NCBI RefSeq assembly: GCF_018398335.1
Contig: NZ_JAHBRX010000001.1
Location: 2,108,001 to 2,172,000 of the forward strand
Source of the DNA: Chelatococcus sp. HY11
GTDB taxonomy: Bacteria > Pseudomonadota > Alphaproteobacteria > Rhizobiales > Beijerinckiaceae
Direction: 5' to 3'
Length of the DNA stretch: 64,000 nucleotides
Part shown: piece after piece, positions 19,517 to 30,030 of the stretch
Numbering within the stretch: the first letter of the stretch is position 1
How the letters are laid out: each line of letters begins with the position of its first letter
The notes under the pieces: generated by a model
What the model was told of the DNA's origin: nothing
Database searches by the model: none
What the model saw: the letters and a program-made list of their open reading frames with translations, nothing else
Translations under genes and position numbers: made by a program

Positions 19517-20866
19517 ATGACGAAAGAGGTGGCGGGATCAACCGCGCCCGGTTTGCCCCAAGGACATGTCTTTCCGCAAGAACACGCCGCGCCGACGCTC
19601 GCGGACGAGCTTCTTCCAGAAGCAGAGCTGGTCGAGCCTCCCCAGGCTCCGGTGGCCGCCGCCGGCCTGCCCCGATGGTGGCTTGCAGTCGTCCTGGTGC
19701 TGGTTTCCCTCAACCTCAGACCGGCGCTCTCCAGCATCGGTTCGGTACTTGAGGAACTGATGCGCGACACCGGCGCGTCCACAACTTTCGTCAGCGTTCT
19801 CACTACCCTGCCCGTGCTCTGCCTCGGCGCATTCGGCCTCACCGCGCCACCGCTGGCGCGTCGCTTCGGCACCGAGAGGGTGGTGTTGGTCATCCTGCTC
19901 GTGATGGCCGCCGGACTTGCGCTACGGCTCTTTCCCTCATTCCTGCCGCTTCTCGGCAGTGCGATCATCGCCGGCGCATCGATCGGCATCATCGGCGTGC
20001 TGATGCCGGGTCTCGTGAAACGGGACTTCCCCAGACACGCCAGCTTGATGACCGGTGTCTACACGATGGCGCTGTGCGCCGGCGGCGCGCTTGGAGCCGG
20101 GGCGACCGTCCCACTCGCCAGAGCCTTCGACAGCTGGCCGGCGGCGCTCGCCTTCTGGGCCGTGCCCGCGGTGCTCGCGGCCATCCTGTGGTGGCCCTCT
20201 ATACCCAAGCGGCTCGGCAATCAGGCAAAGCCGGTGCAATATGCCGTGACCGGCCTGTGGCGTGATCGCCTGGCGTGGCAGGTCACGCTCTTCACCGGCC
20301 TGCAATCGCTGCTCGCCTATATCGTCCTGGGCTGGCTCATCCAGATCCTGCGCGACCGCGGCCTTGATCCCCTGACGGCCGGGCTCACGGTCTCCGGATC
20401 GGTGCTCGCGCAGGTGCCGGCGGCGCTCATCGCCCCACTCCTGGCGGCACGACGGCGCGACCAGCGGGGCATGATCATCATCATCATGTCGATGGGTCTC
20501 GTCGGCATGCTCGGCTGCCTTTTCGCACCGCTCTCCAGCGTGGCTATCTGGGCCGCACTGCTGGGCATCGGTCAGGGTGGCAATTTCGCGCTCGCGCTCC
20601 TCACCATCGTGCTGCGATCACCGGATTCCCACGTTGCGGCACGCCTCTCGAGCATGGCGCAGAGCGTCGGTTACACGCTTGCCGCGACGGGACCCTTCGC
20701 GACGGGACTGCTGCACAGCTGGACCGGGTCCTGGGACAGCATCGCCCTGCTCTACCTCGGCGTGACGATCGCGGGCATGCTCTTTGGATTAGGAGCAGGC
20801 CGCGCGCGGCATGTGAATGTTAAGGTGACGCCCCTGCCGCAAAAGCCCGACGCGGCCCCTTTGTAA
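19517..20866 (+). CDS. MFS transporter, CynX/NimT (cyanate/2-nitroimidazole) family
   Basis: The 449-residue protein has a proline-rich cytoplasmic N-terminus of about 50 residues, then about 12 predicted membrane helices. The LNLRPALSSIGSVLEEL start of helix 1 and the PGLVKRDFPRHASLMTGVYTMAL loop are characteristic of the CynX/NimT subfamily of the major facilitator superfamily. Substrates in this group are small anions or drugs, and the substrate here is not evident. The FadR-type regulator immediately upstream suggests induction by a metabolite. Confidence 0.85.
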   Translation: MTKEVAGSTAPGLPQGHVFPQEHAAPTLADELLPEAELVEPPQAPVAAAGLPRWWLAVVLVLVSLNLRPALSSIGSVLEELMRDTGASTTFVSVLTTLPVLCLGAFGLTAPPLARRFGTERVVLVILLVMAAGLALRLFPSFLPLLGSAIIAGASIGIIGVLMPGLVKRDFPRHASLMTGVYTMALCAGGALGAGATVPLARAFDSWPAALAFWAVPAVLAAILWWPSIPKRLGNQAKPVQYAVTGLWRDRLAWQVTLFTGLQSLLAYIVLGWLIQILRDRGLDPLTAGLTVSGSVLAQVPAALIAPLLAARRRDQRGMIIIIMSMGLVGMLGCLFAPLSSVAIWAALLGIGQGGNFALALLTIVLRSPDSHVAARLSSMAQSVGYTLAATGPFATGLLHSWTGSWDSIALLYLGVTIAGMLFGLGAGRARHVNVKVTPLPQKPDAAPL

Positions 20867-20895
20867 GGCGTCGCGGCCGGCGGTGGGGGAAAGGC

Positions 20896-21825
20896 CTACC
20901 GCGTATCCCGCCCGAGCAACATCTGGGCCTCACGCAGTTGATCCCGCGCGATCGAGAGTTCCGATCGCGCGGCGCGCGCGTCCCTCTCCGCCTTCGCTAC
21001 CCGCTCTTGCAGGGCATCGCGCTCGGCGTCGAGGGCCTGTCGCTCCCGCTCCTGCATGACATGGAACTCCTGCGAAAGGTCCGGAAAGGTCTGGGCATCG
21101 ACGAAGATAAGGTTCACGTCGGTCTTCGCCACGAGCACGTAGTTTTGTGACGCCAGATGGTCGATGATCGCCTGGGCATTGCCAGGGAGATGATGCTCGG
21201 ACGGTTCCGCTTGGACGATATAGGGACGGAAGCGACCGAAATCGGTATCCTTCAGGACCCGCAGGTCCATGCCCTCAATGTCGATCGACACATAAATCGG
21301 TGGTTCGTTCGGAAAATGCCGTGCCAGGAGATCGTTGATCCGTACGGCAGGGACATCGATCTCGACCGCCAGGCCTCCTCCGACTCCCGGCCACTGCGTA
21401 ACGAATGCCTGATCCAGCGAGCTGAGTTCGCTGGCCCGGGCAACCGCCAAACGCACGGTATCTTTATCCGCATCTGTGACCGCCGCATGCACGATCTCAT
21501 CCTTTGGCCGGCCTGCGCGCAGGTCGTCCAGCAGGGCCGGATTGGCTTCCACGATGACACCGGTCATGCCCAGCTTGCGGCTGAGCAGAAAAGTCGCGCT
21601 GGTGGCGATCGGGTGATTGCCCCCAATCTCGCAATAACGCTGCATCGCTGGATCGAGCCCTATCCGCGCGCAGCGCGCCTCTATCAGCGCCGCGACGATC
21701 AGATCTTCCGCGCATTGGGCGAAATGCTCTGCAAGATAAGTCGGTAAATCGGGAGACCTCAACCCTACTGCAGCGGTCAGCTCATATGCAAAAACGTTGA
21801 TACGCCTGCCGTACTCGATCGCCAT
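20896..21825 (-). CDS. FkbM-family methyltransferase with C-terminal coiled coil
   Basis: A 309-residue protein with an FkbM-like methyltransferase core: a SAM-binding region around EIGGNHPIATSATFLL and VIVEANP, and IYVSIDIEGMDLRVLK typical of this family. Residues from about 255 form a charged helix rich in Glu/Arg/Ala, probably a coiled coil for assembly. FkbM enzymes O-methylate sugars or polyketides, and in polysaccharide loci may cap glycan chains. The ATG at 21825, 14 bp after the upstream stop and preceded by AAGGG, is preferred over an upstream ATG at 21897 inside the neighbour. Confidence 0.8.
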   Translation of the reverse strand: MAIEYGRRINVFAYELTAAVGLRSPDLPTYLAEHFAQCAEDLIVAALIEARCARIGLDPAMQRYCEIGGNHPIATSATFLLSRKLGMTGVIVEANPALLDDLRAGRPKDEIVHAAVTDADKDTVRLAVARASELSSLDQAFVTQWPGVGGGLAVEIDVPAVRINDLLARHFPNEPPIYVSIDIEGMDLRVLKDTDFGRFRPYIVQAEPSEHHLPGNAQAIIDHLASQNYVLVAKTDVNLIFVDAQTFPDLSQEFHVMQERERQALDAERDALQERVAKAERDARAARSELSIARDQLREAQMLLGRDTR

Positions 21826-21839
21826 CGCGCTTTCAGCCC

Positions 21840-22874
21840 TTAGACCCGACCCCGCATCTTGGCAATTAAACGACGGAAGGGATAGAGCTTTCGCCATGCC
21901 CAGCGAGGCCCGCGGAGCATCTGGTTAATCGTATGCAGCGTGGGTTCGTACTGACGGAGCTGATTGCTCAGCTGCTCGCCAAGCTGCTGGTTGAGCCAAC
22001 GGATTTCATCCTGCTGCTGGTTCATGCGCTTCAGGAGAATATGCATCAATCCGATATGACCCGGACTGTCGCGAAGCAGGGGCCTGATCAGGCTATTCGT
22101 ATAATATACACCGTAGATATCATGCTTTGTCTGGCCCTTCCCGACAGAATTTCCATACACATTATCTTCTGCAGAGAATGACCTTTGATGATAGTAGCAC
22201 AAATTTTCGTTGATCGTGCCAATATCCCCCGCCATCATGATACGCAGATTATAGTCCCAGTCCCCCAAGACAGGCAAATGACGGTTGAATTCGCCGATAC
22301 TATCCACGACGGAACGGCGGATGAGCAGGCAGATCGGGGGAATGGAATTGGTGTAGAGCATTCCCCCGAAATCTATCATTTCCCGCCAATATCCCCATTC
22401 CATGCGCGCTTCCTCTACGACCGTATCGCCTTCGATGCGCTCCATGACGACCTGGCATCGCGCCGCGACCGCTGCACAATGAGCATTGCCGGTATTATTG
22501 AGGAAGCCCACCGTTCGCATGAGAAAATGGGGATGCCAAGCGTCATCGTCGTCATGTACCGCGACGAAATCCCCCCGCGATGCGTGAAGTGCGGCGTTGG
22601 AAGCCGCCTCCATTCCCTTTGATGCCTCGTGATGGATGACCGTCAGACGATCACCGAAAGCGCCCGCATATTGCGCACAGATTTCATTAACAGGACCCGG
22701 CGCGCCGCCGTCGTTGACGAGGTAGAGATGCCAGTCCTGGTGGGTCTGGCTGAGCACACTGGCCAGGGCCCGAACCAGAAGAACGGGACGGTCCTTCGTA
22801 CGCATAAGTATTGCGACGCGACCTCCAGGCCGCACCTCAATATTATCCATACTTGTTGGAAACAACTTGCTCAT
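21840..22874 (-). CDS. family 2 glycosyltransferase
   Basis: The 344-residue enzyme has the GT-A fold of GT2: VAILMRTKDRP at residues 20-30, the LVNDGG loop near residue 52, and the metal-binding HDDDD at residues 107-111. A long C-terminal tail includes a Gln/Leu-rich helix (RMNQQQDEIRWLNQQL), perhaps a coiled coil. It is the middle gene of a three-gene unit, 12 bp after the HAD fusion and 14 bp before the FkbM gene. The donor sugar is unknown. Confidence 0.86.
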   Translation of the reverse strand: MSKLFPTSMDNIEVRPGGRVAILMRTKDRPVLLVRALASVLSQTHQDWHLYLVNDGGAPGPVNEICAQYAGAFGDRLTVIHHEASKGMEAASNAALHASRGDFVAVHDDDDAWHPHFLMRTVGFLNNTGNAHCAAVAARCQVVMERIEGDTVVEEARMEWGYWREMIDFGGMLYTNSIPPICLLIRRSVVDSIGEFNRHLPVLGDWDYNLRIMMAGDIGTINENLCYYHQRSFSAEDNVYGNSVGKGQTKHDIYGVYYTNSLIRPLLRDSPGHIGLMHILLKRMNQQQDEIRWLNQQLGEQLSNQLRQYEPTLHTINQMLRGPRWAWRKLYPFRRLIAKMRGRV

Positions 22875-22886
22875 ATGCAGGCCATT

Positions 22887-24953
22887 CTACCAAAACTGCC
22901 GGAGGACGCGTTCGCCAAGATGGGCGAGGTTACTGCGGGCGAATTCATTGACGGTGTGCCGGTCGGCCTCACCGCTGGTTGCACGCCAATGTCGTAACAT
23001 TCCCAGGCGCCAACCCGTTCTTTGGAAGATCGCCATGCGCTCCTCGGGTGATCCGGGCAGACCGCTCGGAAAAACGGGACTGAATGCGGCGTGGTCGAAG
23101 GTTGAGCAATGTCCAAGCGTCGCGAGCATGTCGAGTTCGGCGCGGCTTGGCGACAGGATGACCGCCGCCAGTGCCGCCTTGGCGTTATCCACCGTGAGAT
23201 CTTCGACGGTCAGGCCGCGATAGCTTCCGTTGTTGAAAAGCTCGGCAATACCTTCGACCACGCCATCCTGAAAATGGCGTGTCATTGACTGATACTGATG
23301 TTTTTCACCCGGGCTGTCGGCTAATGCTGGCTTCCAGCGATCACCTTCGCGTTGATAGCCCCTCACCGTTCCGTGGGGCCCCGAATGAAGTTCCTCAAGC
23401 AACTCTACGGCCCCATGGACCGCGGATTGTTCATTGAAGCTCTGGAACTCATTGGCGAATGCCGCTTCCATATAGCCAGCCGCAAAACGATTGGCCAACG
23501 CGGTCGGCCAGAGCCCATAATAAAACCCGGCAATTTCGAAGTCTTTCCGAACCGATCGCCCGATCTTGCGAAGCGACCGCTGCATCGTACCGTTCCAACC
23601 CATATCGATCATGGCTACCTTGCCATCCACGAACAGGCCTTCTTGTTCAAGATAGCCGAGGATAGCCTCGTAGGCCGGCCCGAGAATGCCGTGAATATCG
23701 CCCGCATGGCGCTGAAGAATCGAGCGGAAGGTCGCGACGTGCCCGGTTTTCCAGAGCAATGGCGTGTCCGGGGGGCCAATCTCCTGGCTCACCTCGGCGA
23801 CAAGGCCGGGAATGGTGTCTAATCCTGCTCGTTTCAGCACGGTATCAAGGGTCACGATGCCGTCGCTGCTCGAAAGAAAGTCCGTAAGCTCCTCCGAAAG
23901 CCGCTTCGGCGTGCTGTCCAGATAGCCGCAGGCAAGGTTGAGCGGGCGCCGGGCAATATAGAGATAACTGTCCTTCGCCGGGTTGACATAGTCGAGGCCG
24001 GCGGCGTGCCAGGCCCGCTGGATGAGCCAGCCGTCCCGCGCGCAGAAATAGACACGATCGATCTTGTGCCGGCGCAACCGCTCGTCGAGCCAACGCACAT
24101 AGGTCCCGACGATGAGGACGCCGAGCACCTCACCCAGTTGCCGCGCGGTTGCCGCATGGTCAAGCACCTTGCCCCCGTCTCTACGCGCCCCGAGCTCACT
24201 AAGCCGCTGGGCTCGCGAGAACGGCAGCAAGGCTGGCGTGAGCGGCGCGCCGACACGACGCTCCGACATGGCGCGGTTATAGAGCAGCGTCGTGACGCCG
24301 TAGTCGCGCGGCTTGGTGTAGTCAGCCCACCGATCGTCGCCGATATGCAGGATGCGCCGCTGCGGCGCGCCCACCACGGGCCATACCGCGCCGGTCGATT
24401 TCGTAACTTTGGCATGACCCGACACCAGAAGCTCGGACCAGCCCGCAAAGCCGTTCGCGACCAGCCTCTCTGCGACGAAGGCGACCGGGAGATACATGTC
24501 GGATACGAACATGAACGGGATTTCGCGGCGGCGCAGCTCCGCGATCAGCTCGAGCGTATCCGGAACTGCAACGAGAACCTCCGCCTCGACGGCCAATTCC
24601 AGCAGGCGACCGTCCGCCACGACCTGTGGATTGCCTTTCCAAAGGAGCGCGAAACGCTCGTAGATCTCATCGAAAGTAATATCTTCCGCGCCGTAGCTGC
24701 CATGATGAACCCGCGCCGCGCGCTCGGCATCTTCACGCGCGATCGCGAACCCAGCGGCCTCGACATTGAACTGATCAACAAGACGCCGTTCAACTTCCGC
24801 AAATACATCAACTGGGCTATCAACCAGCCGGGTCAGAACCGTATCGAATATATCAAATGAAACGATATCGACAGCCTGCGCCATATCAAGCGCAGACTTA
24901 ATGAACCGAGTGTCACTCTGCCACGTTTGCAGAACGTCCCGCTGAAAAACCAT
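22887..24953 (-). CDS. large HAD-superfamily protein of a surface polysaccharide locus
   Basis: A 688-residue protein. Residues about 28-230 form a HAD-like hydrolase: motif I SFDIFDT (Asp34 is the candidate nucleophile), motif II VSDMYLP and motif IV HIGDDRWAD. The residue two after the nucleophile is Phe36, not the Asp usual in HAD phosphatases. The remaining 450 residues are an unnamed region with RVYFCARDGWLIQRAW and VAMIDMGWNGTMQRSL, patterns I associate with HAD proteins of glycan clusters. Its reaction is not known. It heads an operon with a GT2 and an FkbM methyltransferase. Confidence 0.72.
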   Translation of the reverse strand: MVFQRDVLQTWQSDTRFIKSALDMAQAVDIVSFDIFDTVLTRLVDSPVDVFAEVERRLVDQFNVEAAGFAIAREDAERAARVHHGSYGAEDITFDEIYERFALLWKGNPQVVADGRLLELAVEAEVLVAVPDTLELIAELRRREIPFMFVSDMYLPVAFVAERLVANGFAGWSELLVSGHAKVTKSTGAVWPVVGAPQRRILHIGDDRWADYTKPRDYGVTTLLYNRAMSERRVGAPLTPALLPFSRAQRLSELGARRDGGKVLDHAATARQLGEVLGVLIVGTYVRWLDERLRRHKIDRVYFCARDGWLIQRAWHAAGLDYVNPAKDSYLYIARRPLNLACGYLDSTPKRLSEELTDFLSSSDGIVTLDTVLKRAGLDTIPGLVAEVSQEIGPPDTPLLWKTGHVATFRSILQRHAGDIHGILGPAYEAILGYLEQEGLFVDGKVAMIDMGWNGTMQRSLRKIGRSVRKDFEIAGFYYGLWPTALANRFAAGYMEAAFANEFQSFNEQSAVHGAVELLEELHSGPHGTVRGYQREGDRWKPALADSPGEKHQYQSMTRHFQDGVVEGIAELFNNGSYRGLTVEDLTVDNAKAALAAVILSPSRAELDMLATLGHCSTFDHAAFSPVFPSGLPGSPEERMAIFQRTGWRLGMLRHWRATSGEADRHTVNEFARSNLAHLGERVLRQFW

Positions 24954-25440
24954 TCCCCCACCTATACCAACTCTGCAAAAAACCTTGTGCGCAAGAAGGT
25001 GTCGCAGATCCCCGGACTACCGACAAAAAGACATTCTCCTGGCGCGGCAGCCAGCTTGCATAGGATAGTAACGAAATGGTGGCAAGTCGCCAGAACCGGT
25101 AACGGCGCTGCGTTGCCTTCCGCATCTCTGGCAGAGAGGCGCTTAATCGCTCCATGATTGCGAGCGCGGCCTTGGCCGGACCATGGTAAGCACGCGGCCT
25201 TAAGGTATATCGTCACCATCATTATATATGAGCTACACGATCGCCGAAGGCGGCAACAACGCTCGGACTTCGTCGCTTGTCGTGGCTATGCGGCCAAGGG
25301 CTATCCGCCGGATTGCCATATACTAAAGATATTGTGCATCTTGGGCGCGTGACGGCACCATCATATCCGCGATAGCCGGATCATCACCCTTTCAAATGAC
25401 CGAGCCCGGGCTTGGCATCCGGCAAGGTCGCCCTCGCCGA
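24954..25440. other. intergenic region upstream of polysaccharide locus 2
   Basis: Almost 490 bp between the HAD-fusion start and the ccrM terminator. It is locally AT-richer than the genes and should hold the promoter of locus 2 (minus strand). Frames in it lack ribosome-binding sites and similarity. I see no RNA gene or transposase remnant. Confidence 0.45.
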
Positions 25441-25441
25441 C

Positions 25442-25471
25442 AAAAAAAGCCGACCCTTTTGGGATCGGCTT
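25442..25471 (-). terminator. intrinsic terminator after ccrM
   Basis: On the minus strand AAGCCGATCCC pairs with GGGTCGGCTT (one mismatch, loop AAAA) and is followed by a run of T. It lies about 25 bp beyond the ccrM stop. Confidence 0.88.
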
Positions 25472-25495
25472 GCGATGTGTCACAGGGGTGATTGC

Positions 25496-26689
<1,194 letters not shown>

Positions 26690-26773
26690 TTACGCAACTG
26701 ACAATCCGGATCATGCTGGGTTTAGGTAAAAATCAGGTTGAGCAGAAGTAATTCACAATGTGCCGTTTTGGGG

Positions 26774-26788
26774 CTGCAAATTTTGCAG
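26774..26788. promoter_or_regulatory. perfect 15-bp palindrome between rnhA and ccrM
   Basis: CTGCAAA and TTTGCAG flank a single T. It lies 26 bp past the rnhA stop and about 100 bp upstream of the ccrM ATG. It lacks a T tract, so it is either a weak terminator element or a protein-binding site. Confidence 0.3.
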
Positions 26789-26814
26789 GGTACCGGGCCG
26801 GCTTTGCGAAGCGT

Positions 26815-27264
26815 TCAACGCCCCGCCTTGAACGGCGCCATGCCGGCGCGGGCCAGCGCGTCGACGCGCTCGTTCTCGACATGGCCGGCGTGGCCCTTCA
26901 CCCAATGCCAGGACACGGTGTGACGCGCCTGCGCCTCATCAAGTCGCCGCCACAGGTCCTCGTTCTTCACGGGCTTCTTGTCCGCCGTGCGCCAGCCGCG
27001 CGCCTTCCAGTTAGCGAGCCACTGGGTGATGCCTGACCGGACGTACTGGGAATCCGTGTAGAGATCGACGGTGCAGGCGCGCTTCAGAGATTCCAGAGCG
27101 GCGATCGCGGCCATCAACTCCATACGGTTGTTGGTGGTCATCGCCTCGCCGCCGGAAAGCTCCTTCTCGTGTCCCTTGTACGCGAGCACCGCACCCCAGC
27201 CGCCCGGACCCGGGTTCCCGGAGCAGGCGCCGTCGGTATGAATCACGACACGGTCGGCCGTCAC
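26815..27264 (-). CDS. rnhA: ribonuclease HI
   Basis: RNase HI cleaves the RNA strand of RNA-DNA hybrids. The 149-residue protein has the four acidic catalytic residues in their usual contexts: Asp11 ([11 protein letters not shown]), Glu49 (NNRMEL), Asp71 (YTDSQYV) and Asp135 (NERVDALA), plus the WVKGHAGH loop. Its start overlaps the thrB stop by 4 bp, so the two are coupled. The gene order ispH-thrB-rnhA is conserved in alphaproteobacteria. Confidence 0.97.
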   Translation of the reverse strand: MTADRVVIHTDGACSGNPGPGGWGAVLAYKGHEKELSGGEAMTTNNRMELMAAIAALESLKRACTVDLYTDSQYVRSGITQWLANWKARGWRTADKKPVKNEDLWRRLDEAQARHTVSWHWVKGHAGHVENERVDALARAGMAPFKAGR

Positions 27265-28226
27265 CGGCGCAACCCGTAGTCGCGCGCGTCCGTCACGCGG
27301 CGATGGAAGGCGAGCTTGCGGTCATATTCCAGCGGGTCCTTGGGCTTCACCAGGGCCCCCGGCGGCACGTTCAGCCAGTCGACGAGCCTGGTCAGCATGA
27401 AGCGCAAGGCCGAACCACGGCATAGGATCGGCAGGGCCGCGACTTCCTCAGGCGTGAGCACGCGCTGGGACTCATATCCGTCGATGAGCGCCTGCCCCTT
27501 GGTCAGGTTGAAGGAACCGTCCGCCTCGAAACACCAGGCATTGAGGCAGATCGCGAGGTCATAGGCGAGCGCGTCGTTGCAGGCGAAATAAAAGTCGATC
27601 AGCCCGGAGAGCTTCGCTCCGATGAAGAAGACGTTGTCAGGGAAGAGATCCGCATGGATGACGCCCTGCGGCAAGCCTGTCGGCCAGTCACGCTCGAGTT
27701 CCGCGAGGGCTGTTGCGGTGCGTTCGGTCAAGCCGGCCGCCACACGATCCGCGCCCTCGCCCGCCTGCTCGAACAAAGGACGCCAGCCGGACAGGGACAG
27801 GTTGTTCGGCCGCCGGGTGGAGAAATCCGCGCCGGCCTTGTGAAAAGCAGCGAGCGCGCTGCCAACGGCACGGCAATGGGTGGCCGCCGGCCGCTTGACC
27901 CAGACGCCGTCCAGAAAGGTGACAATCGCCGCCGGCCGGCCGGCGAGCCTGCCCAGGGTTTCGCCGGATCGCATGCGCACGGGCTCCGGGCAGATGATGC
28001 CACGCCTGGCGAGATGGTCCATCAAGCCGATGAAGAACGGCAGGTCTTCCTGACGGACGCGCTTCTCGTAGAGCGTCAGAATATAAAAGCCGCGCTCGGT
28101 ATGGAGCAGGAAGTTCGAGTTCTCGACCCCCTCGGCGATACCCTTCACAGCGCGTATCTGGCCAATGTCGTAGCCTGCGACGAAGGCTTCGAGCTCCTCG
28201 TCGCTCACTTCCGTATAAACCGCCAT
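27261..28226 (-). CDS. thrB: homoserine kinase (ThrB, aminoglycoside-phosphotransferase fold)
   Basis: This enzyme phosphorylates homoserine for threonine synthesis. The 321-residue protein is the APH-fold type found in many proteobacteria rather than the GHMP-fold E. coli enzyme: N-terminal [22 protein letters not shown], the catalytic-loop motif [14 protein letters not shown] and the following [11 protein letters not shown]. It begins 3 bp after the ispH stop and overlaps rnhA. Confidence 0.93.
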   Translation of the reverse strand: MAVYTEVSDEELEAFVAGYDIGQIRAVKGIAEGVENSNFLLHTERGFYILTLYEKRVRQEDLPFFIGLMDHLARRGIICPEPVRMRSGETLGRLAGRPAAIVTFLDGVWVKRPAATHCRAVGSALAAFHKAGADFSTRRPNNLSLSGWRPLFEQAGEGADRVAAGLTERTATALAELERDWPTGLPQGVIHADLFPDNVFFIGAKLSGLIDFYFACNDALAYDLAICLNAWCFEADGSFNLTKGQALIDGYESQRVLTPEEVAALPILCRGSALRFMLTRLVDWLNVPPGALVKPKDPLEYDRKLAFHRRVTDARDYGLRR

Positions 28227-28229
28227 GGC

Positions 28230-29216
28230 CTACTCCGCCGCCTGGTCCCGCAAGGCCCGGGGCAGCGGGAAGAACACGCTTTCGTCCGCCATCGAGACCG
28301 TTTCCACCGTTACATCGAAACGTTCGGCGAAAGCATCGATAATTTCTTCAACGAGGATCTCGGGGGCGGAGGCGCCCGCGGTGACGCCCAGACTGCGAAT
28401 GTTCGCGAACACGCTCCAGTCGATCTCGGTATTGCGCAGAACGAGCCGGGCGACGGGGCAACCGGCGCGCTCGGCGACTTCACGCAGACGCTGGGAGTTG
28501 GACGAATTCGGCGATCCCACCACGATCATCGCATCCACCTGGGGCGCCACACGTTTGACCGCCTCCTGGCGATTGGTCGTGGCGTAGCAGATGTCTTCCT
28601 TGTGTGGCGCGGCGATGCTGGGGAAACGCGCCCTCAGCGCATCGACCACCGCCTGGGTGTCATCCACCGACAAGGTCGTCTGGGTGACATAGGCGAGATT
28701 GTCGGGATCCGCGACGGCAATGGTCCCGACATCCTCGATCGTCTCGACGAGGGAGATTGTACCCGGCGGCAATTGCCCCATCGTCCCGACGACCTCGGGG
28801 TGGCCGGCATGCCCGATGAGCAGCACGTGCCGCCCCTTCTTGTGATGAACCTCAGCCTCACGATGGACTTTCGTCACGAGCGGACAGGTCGCGTCGATCC
28901 CGAAAAGACGACGCTTAACGGCTTCATCGGGCACGGATTTCGGCACGCCATGGGCGGAGAAGATGACGGGCGCCTCTGTATCAGGCACCTCGTCGAGCTC
29001 GTCCACGAAGATGGCGCCTTTGCGCTTCAAGCTTTCCACGACATATTTGTTGTGGACGATCTCGTGACGCACATAGACTGGCGGACCGTAGAGCGCGAGG
29101 GCCTTTTCAACGGCGTCGATGGCGCGAACGACCCCCGCACAGAACCCACGCGGCGCGCAGATCAGCACCGTCAGTGGCGGCTTTGCAACAGGAGCATCTA
29201 AGACAGCGGTCATCAT
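28230..29216 (-). CDS. ispH: 4-hydroxy-3-methylbut-2-enyl diphosphate reductase
   Basis: The last enzyme of the MEP isoprenoid pathway, a [4Fe-4S] protein making IPP and DMAPP. The three cluster cysteines are visible in [19 protein letters not shown] and [10 protein letters not shown], and HEIVHN and SAHGVP carry conserved histidines. The frame is open to an ATG at 29258. I prefer the ATG at 29216 because it gives a usual length (328 aa) and because a TTGACA that could be a -35 element lies at 29264-29269, too close to the longer start. Either is possible. Confidence 0.93.
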   Translation of the reverse strand: MMTAVLDAPVAKPPLTVLICAPRGFCAGVVRAIDAVEKALALYGPPVYVRHEIVHNKYVVESLKRKGAIFVDELDEVPDTEAPVIFSAHGVPKSVPDEAVKRRLFGIDATCPLVTKVHREAEVHHKKGRHVLLIGHAGHPEVVGTMGQLPPGTISLVETIEDVGTIAVADPDNLAYVTQTTLSVDDTQAVVDALRARFPSIAAPHKEDICYATTNRQEAVKRVAPQVDAMIVVGSPNSSNSQRLREVAERAGCPVARLVLRNTEIDWSVFANIRSLGVTAGASAPEILVEEIIDAFAERFDVTVETVSMADESVFFPLPRALRDQAAE

Positions 29217-29297
29217 CGGTTCCGGCTGAACATAGCTGGATGTGGCGGTAGCAGGCATGGCATGTCAAGCCGAGCGCGATTCAATAGGTCGAATATC

Positions 29298-29930
29298 ATG
29301 TCTCAGGTGAAGCTCGCGATCTTCGATATGGACGATGTCCTCTGCATCTATGATCGCGCAGCCCGCATCGATGCGCTCGCCGCCCTCAGCGGCCGCCCCG
29401 CAGACTATATCCTCTCCGCGATTTGGGAATCCGGTTTTGAGGCGCGGTCAGACGCAGGGGATTTCGACTCGGCCCGCTATCTGGCCGGCTTCGGGGCGCG
29501 TCTCGGCTACCCGCTGACCCGCGCGGATTGGGTCAACGCGCGAAGGCTCGCCATGCGCCCCTGCCCCGAGGTGCTGGCCATGGTGGAGGCGGTGAAGACG
29601 CGCGTGCCGGTGGCGCTGCTCACCAACAACGGCTTTCTCGTCGCGGAGGAAATCGGCACTCTCTTTCCCGCCCTCCCCGCGCTGTTCGGCGAGCGCCTGT
29701 TCGTATCCGCCATGTTCGGCTTGAAGAAACCCGATCCCGAAATCTTTCGCGCTCTGGCGGCGCGTGTCGGCGTCGCGCCGCGCGAGGCATTCTTCGTCGA
29801 CGACAAACCTCGCAATGTGCGCGGCGCGGAGCTGGCGGGACTGACAGGACATGTCTTCGGATCCCCGCAGGGGCTTGCCACCGCCCTGGCACGCCATGGT
29901 TTGATCGACAGCGCCCTCCCCCCGCCTTAG
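29298..29930 (+). CDS. HAD-superfamily hydrolase (haloacid dehalogenase-like phosphatase)
   Basis: The 210-residue protein has canonical HAD motifs: FDMDDV (nucleophile Asp10, acid Asp12), LLTNNG (motif II), a Lys in GLKKPDPEIFRALA (motif III) and FFVDDKPRNVRGA (motif IV). A helical C1-type cap lies between motifs I and II. Substrate is not predictable. An in-frame ATG at 29262 exists, but the one at 29298 sits directly before the conserved strand. It is divergent from ispH. Confidence 0.83.
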   Translation: MSQVKLAIFDMDDVLCIYDRAARIDALAALSGRPADYILSAIWESGFEARSDAGDFDSARYLAGFGARLGYPLTRADWVNARRLAMRPCPEVLAMVEAVKTRVPVALLTNNGFLVAEEIGTLFPALPALFGERLFVSAMFGLKKPDPEIFRALAARVGVAPREAFFVDDKPRNVRGAELAGLTGHVFGSPQGLATALARHGLIDSALPPP

Positions 29931-30030
29931 TTCATGGCGACACAAGATCACCGACGCCTCGATCGAGGCGTCGTACGCATCCCGGCAGTGGCTCGGTCCA
30001 TCTCTTTCCTTCGAGCTCGCAGAGCAACCC

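Noticed and set aside
27654-29201. 515-codon plus-strand frame opposite thrB and ispH
   Set aside because: It is antisense to two well-conserved genes and its protein has no recognisable domain. Such long frames are expected in GC-rich DNA.
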